Shown piece after piece: positions 62,484-64,000 of a stretch of DNA of 64,000 nucleotides (position 1 is the stretch's first letter; each line of letters begins with the position of its first letter). The DNA comes from Miltoncostaea oceani (GTDB lineage: Bacteria; Actinomycetota; Thermoleophilia; Miltoncostaeales; Miltoncostaeaceae), in the NCBI RefSeq assembly GCF_018141545.1, contig NZ_CP064357.1, positions 434,001 through 498,000 on the forward strand, given 5' to 3'. Below the pieces are notes generated by a model. It was given only the letters and a program-made list of their open reading frames with translations, made no database searches and had not been told where the DNA came from. A program made the position numbers and the translations under genes.

Positions 62484-63755
62484 CTACTTCCCCGCGAGCG
62501 CCTTGGCGATCGTCGCGTGCACGGCTTGGTCAAGAGAAGAGACGACGCCCGGGTCGACCTCGCCGTTGAGTCTGGCGATCGGGCAGACGATGTAGCCCTG
62601 GGCGAGGCTTCCGATGATCCGCGATCCCGCGGGGCCGTGGGTCCAGTGGTGCAGCGCGGTGTAGGCGCACACGTAGGCGTCGATCTCATCCTCGGCGCGG
62701 TCGAGGTCGGCGCCGCTCGTTGCCGTCTCGATGGCGGCCCTCAGCTCATCCCAGCATGGTCCAGCCACCTGGAGCGGCGGCGAGGCGCCGGCGAGGCCTT
62801 CGATCAGATCCATCAGCACCGCGAACGCCTGGCGGCGCGACTCGACCGTGCGGCCGGCCGAAGACTTGTACTTGAGTGTTTTCGGGAGGTCGAAGAGGAC
62901 GACCTGGGCCGGGTGGGGATAGACCTCGATCGCCCGCCGCACGAGATCACCAGGGGCGATGTCAGGGTCCATGTCGAGGCCGAGAGCCGCGGCGAGGTGG
63001 GCGCCCCGCGGACCGTTCACGAACGAAGGGAGCCCGCTGTTGGCGCTGTGCGCTCCGGCCTCTCTGGACGACATCCACCTGCTGATGACCGACTCGCAGA
63101 ACCGGCGCTTGGATGCGTTCGGGACGATCAACGGCGCGTCGATCCCGACCAGGCAGGGCCCTTGGGTCAGGGGGCTGAGCCACTCGAGGATCTGATCGTC
63201 GGTCTTCAGTTGAGCCGAGTCCACCACCTGGCCGTTCACGACCGCGCAGACACCCGTCCCCGCGTTCTGCCCCCAGGCCAGGTCGACGCCGATGAAGGTC
63301 ATGGCCGACGATGCGGCTGAGTGCGCGACCGGGGTGGGAGCAACGGGTGCGAGGGTGGCCACGGGGAGATCGAGATCCCCGGCCCAGCCGGGCGCCTCGT
63401 CATCGGGGCCGTCCGGGCCCGCGAGTGGCGGCTCGGCGGCGAGATCTGTCCAATCGCCGCGGTGGCTCTCGGGGATCAGGCCGTCGTCGCCGACCGGGAT
63501 GCCGTCGGCGCGCAGCCGCTCGATCCAGTGCTGACGCCCTGAGCCGAGCGAGCTGATGAAGACCTCCCCGAGACGCCAGTCGTTGGGGACGAAGTGGCTC
63601 GCGCAGGCGAACGACGGGTTGCCGCGCGCCGCCTGCGCGATCGCCTGCCCGCCCCGCCGATGTCCGTAGACCGCCATGGAGAGGTCCCCATAGCGGTACA
63701 CGAGGCCGAACCGGCCCCGGGCCGCCGCGGCGACGATGTCATCGGGACCTGGCAC
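62484..63755 (-). CDS. DUF429-domain protein with extra N-terminal region
   Basis: 423 residues from GTG 63755. From about residue 152 a DUF429 domain (RNase H-like fold) begins: FIGVDLAWG, VGIDAPLIVPN, then AIEVYPHPA and DEIDAYVCAYTALHHW, the family's conserved acidic and His/Tyr set. DUF429 proteins are predicted nucleases or similar with unknown substrate. The first ~150 residues (YRYGDLSMAVYGHRRGG, ASHFVPNDWRL) are not part of the usual family and have no known domain. The gene lies between two tRNA-Arg genes in the same direction. Confidence 0.8.
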   Translation of the reverse strand: MPGPDDIVAAAARGRFGLVYRYGDLSMAVYGHRRGGQAIAQAARGNPSFACASHFVPNDWRLGEVFISSLGSGRQHWIERLRADGIPVGDDGLIPESHRGDWTDLAAEPPLAGPDGPDDEAPGWAGDLDLPVATLAPVAPTPVAHSAASSAMTFIGVDLAWGQNAGTGVCAVVNGQVVDSAQLKTDDQILEWLSPLTQGPCLVGIDAPLIVPNASKRRFCESVISRWMSSREAGAHSANSGLPSFVNGPRGAHLAAALGLDMDPDIAPGDLVRRAIEVYPHPAQVVLFDLPKTLKYKSSAGRTVESRRQAFAVLMDLIEGLAGASPPLQVAGPCWDELRAAIETATSGADLDRAEDEIDAYVCAYTALHHWTHGPAGSRIIGSLAQGYIVCPIARLNGEVDPGVVSSLDQAVHATIAKALAGK

Positions 63756-63781
63756 TGAGGGGCATCCTAGTGCCCCTCGAG

Positions 63782-63854
63782 CGTCCCCGGCAGGATTTGA
63801 ACCTGCGGCCTCCGGTTTCGTAGACCGGCGCTCTATCCACTGAGCTACGGAGAC
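63782..63854 (-). tRNA. tRNA-Arg (ACG)
   Basis: 73 bases on the minus strand including discriminator G. Acceptor GTCTCCG/CGGGGAC (one G-U pair), anticodon loop CTACGAA (ACG), T-loop TTCAAAT. It is the inosine-modified tRNA reading CGU/CGC/CGA. Confidence 0.97.
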
Positions 63855-63911
63855 AAGGATGGATCAGGGGGCTCCACCGTGCGAGCGCGCCAGCGGTGGA
63901 GCAGGAGAGAT

Positions 63912-64000
63912 CTAGGAACATTTCTTGGAACTCACGGTGCGCAGCCGGCTGGCGGCGAACCCGCGTCCTTCCGCGTAGAAGCGCCGCAGAACCGCACATC
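63912..64000 (-). CDS. Possible C-terminus of a gene extending past the window
   Basis: On the minus strand a frame open to the window edge reads Cys-Ala-Val-Leu-Arg-Arg-Phe-Tyr-Ala-Glu-Gly-Arg-Gly-Phe-Ala-Ala and ends Lys-Lys-Cys-Ser-stop, with strongly GC-rich third positions, unlike the other two frames. Only ~28 residues are visible, so identity is unknown. Confidence 0.35.
   Translation of the reverse strand, partial: CAVLRRFYAEGRGFAASRLRTVSSKKCS

Noticed and set aside
63739-63999. 86-aa ORF over tRNA-Arg(ACG)
   Set aside because: Typical false ORF read through a tRNA gene (SSVDRAPVYETGGRRF pattern).

Overview
This is a GC-rich (roughly two-thirds G+C), densely coding bacterial chromosome segment. 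A high-GC actinobacterium is the best fit: it carries a UPF0182/COG1615 membrane protein, an NAD-dependent DNA ligase, many GTG and TTG starts, and long GC-rich hairpins without U-tracts at gene ends. Several secreted proteins end in a basic, Arg/Val-rich beta-sandwich of the kind common in Thermoleophilia (Solirubrobacterales). The class-level placement is inference. No insertion sequence, CRISPR array, phage structural gene or plasmid replication module was seen.

Layout. 1-6 kb: truncated Cys/Trp-rich protein, a large unknown protein with a C-terminal zinc-ribbon-like module, a secreted trypsin-like protease behind a structured leader, and a lipoprotein. 6-12 kb: a PIN toxin-antitoxin pair with a palindromic operator, an HNH endonuclease with two tandem HTH units, a secreted subtilisin-like protein whose catalytic Asp position is Glu, and a beta-helix/PKD protein. 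12-27 kb: YodL-like protein, small secreted proteins, two gamma-type N6-adenine methyltransferases, thymidine kinase, a pseudopilin, a frameshifted pseudogene beside about 0.75 kb of non-coding DNA, a paralogue of the zinc-ribbon protein, a pseudopilin fused to two LamG domains, and an HD hydrolase. 27-37 kb: UPF0182 protein, the ligA / 80-aa / GreA-like cluster, small membrane proteins, and a probable type II restriction-modification system (beta-class methyltransferase plus PD-(D/E)XK nuclease). 37-50 kb: envelope genes (CHAP, CPBP protease, M23 peptidase, WecA/MraY-type transferase, parvulin foldase), an orphan macrodomain protein, a GGDEF/HD-GYP protein, an MFS transporter, an AAA-CYTH fusion, and a candidate small RNA lying between two terminator hairpins. 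50-64 kb: a coupled pair of unknown genes, pyruvate kinase, an M50-like protease, an HD-GYP protein divergent from a response regulator whose 3' end overlaps a histidine kinase, an SNF2-like helicase, a DUF429 protein with an extra N-terminal region, and four tRNA genes (two Ser, two Arg).

Working together: the c-di-GMP genes (39.9 and 55.5 kb) and the two-component pair probably serve signalling. The peptidoglycan and glycan genes at 37-50 kb serve the envelope. DNA modification genes are scattered, and only one has an evident cognate nuclease. The least explained items are the zinc-ribbon paralogue pair, the pseudopilin-LamG fusion, the SNF2-like protein with a novel N-terminal half, the GreA-like protein with an altered catalytic tip, and the structured intergenic RNAs at 4.0, 37.1 and 49.7 kb.
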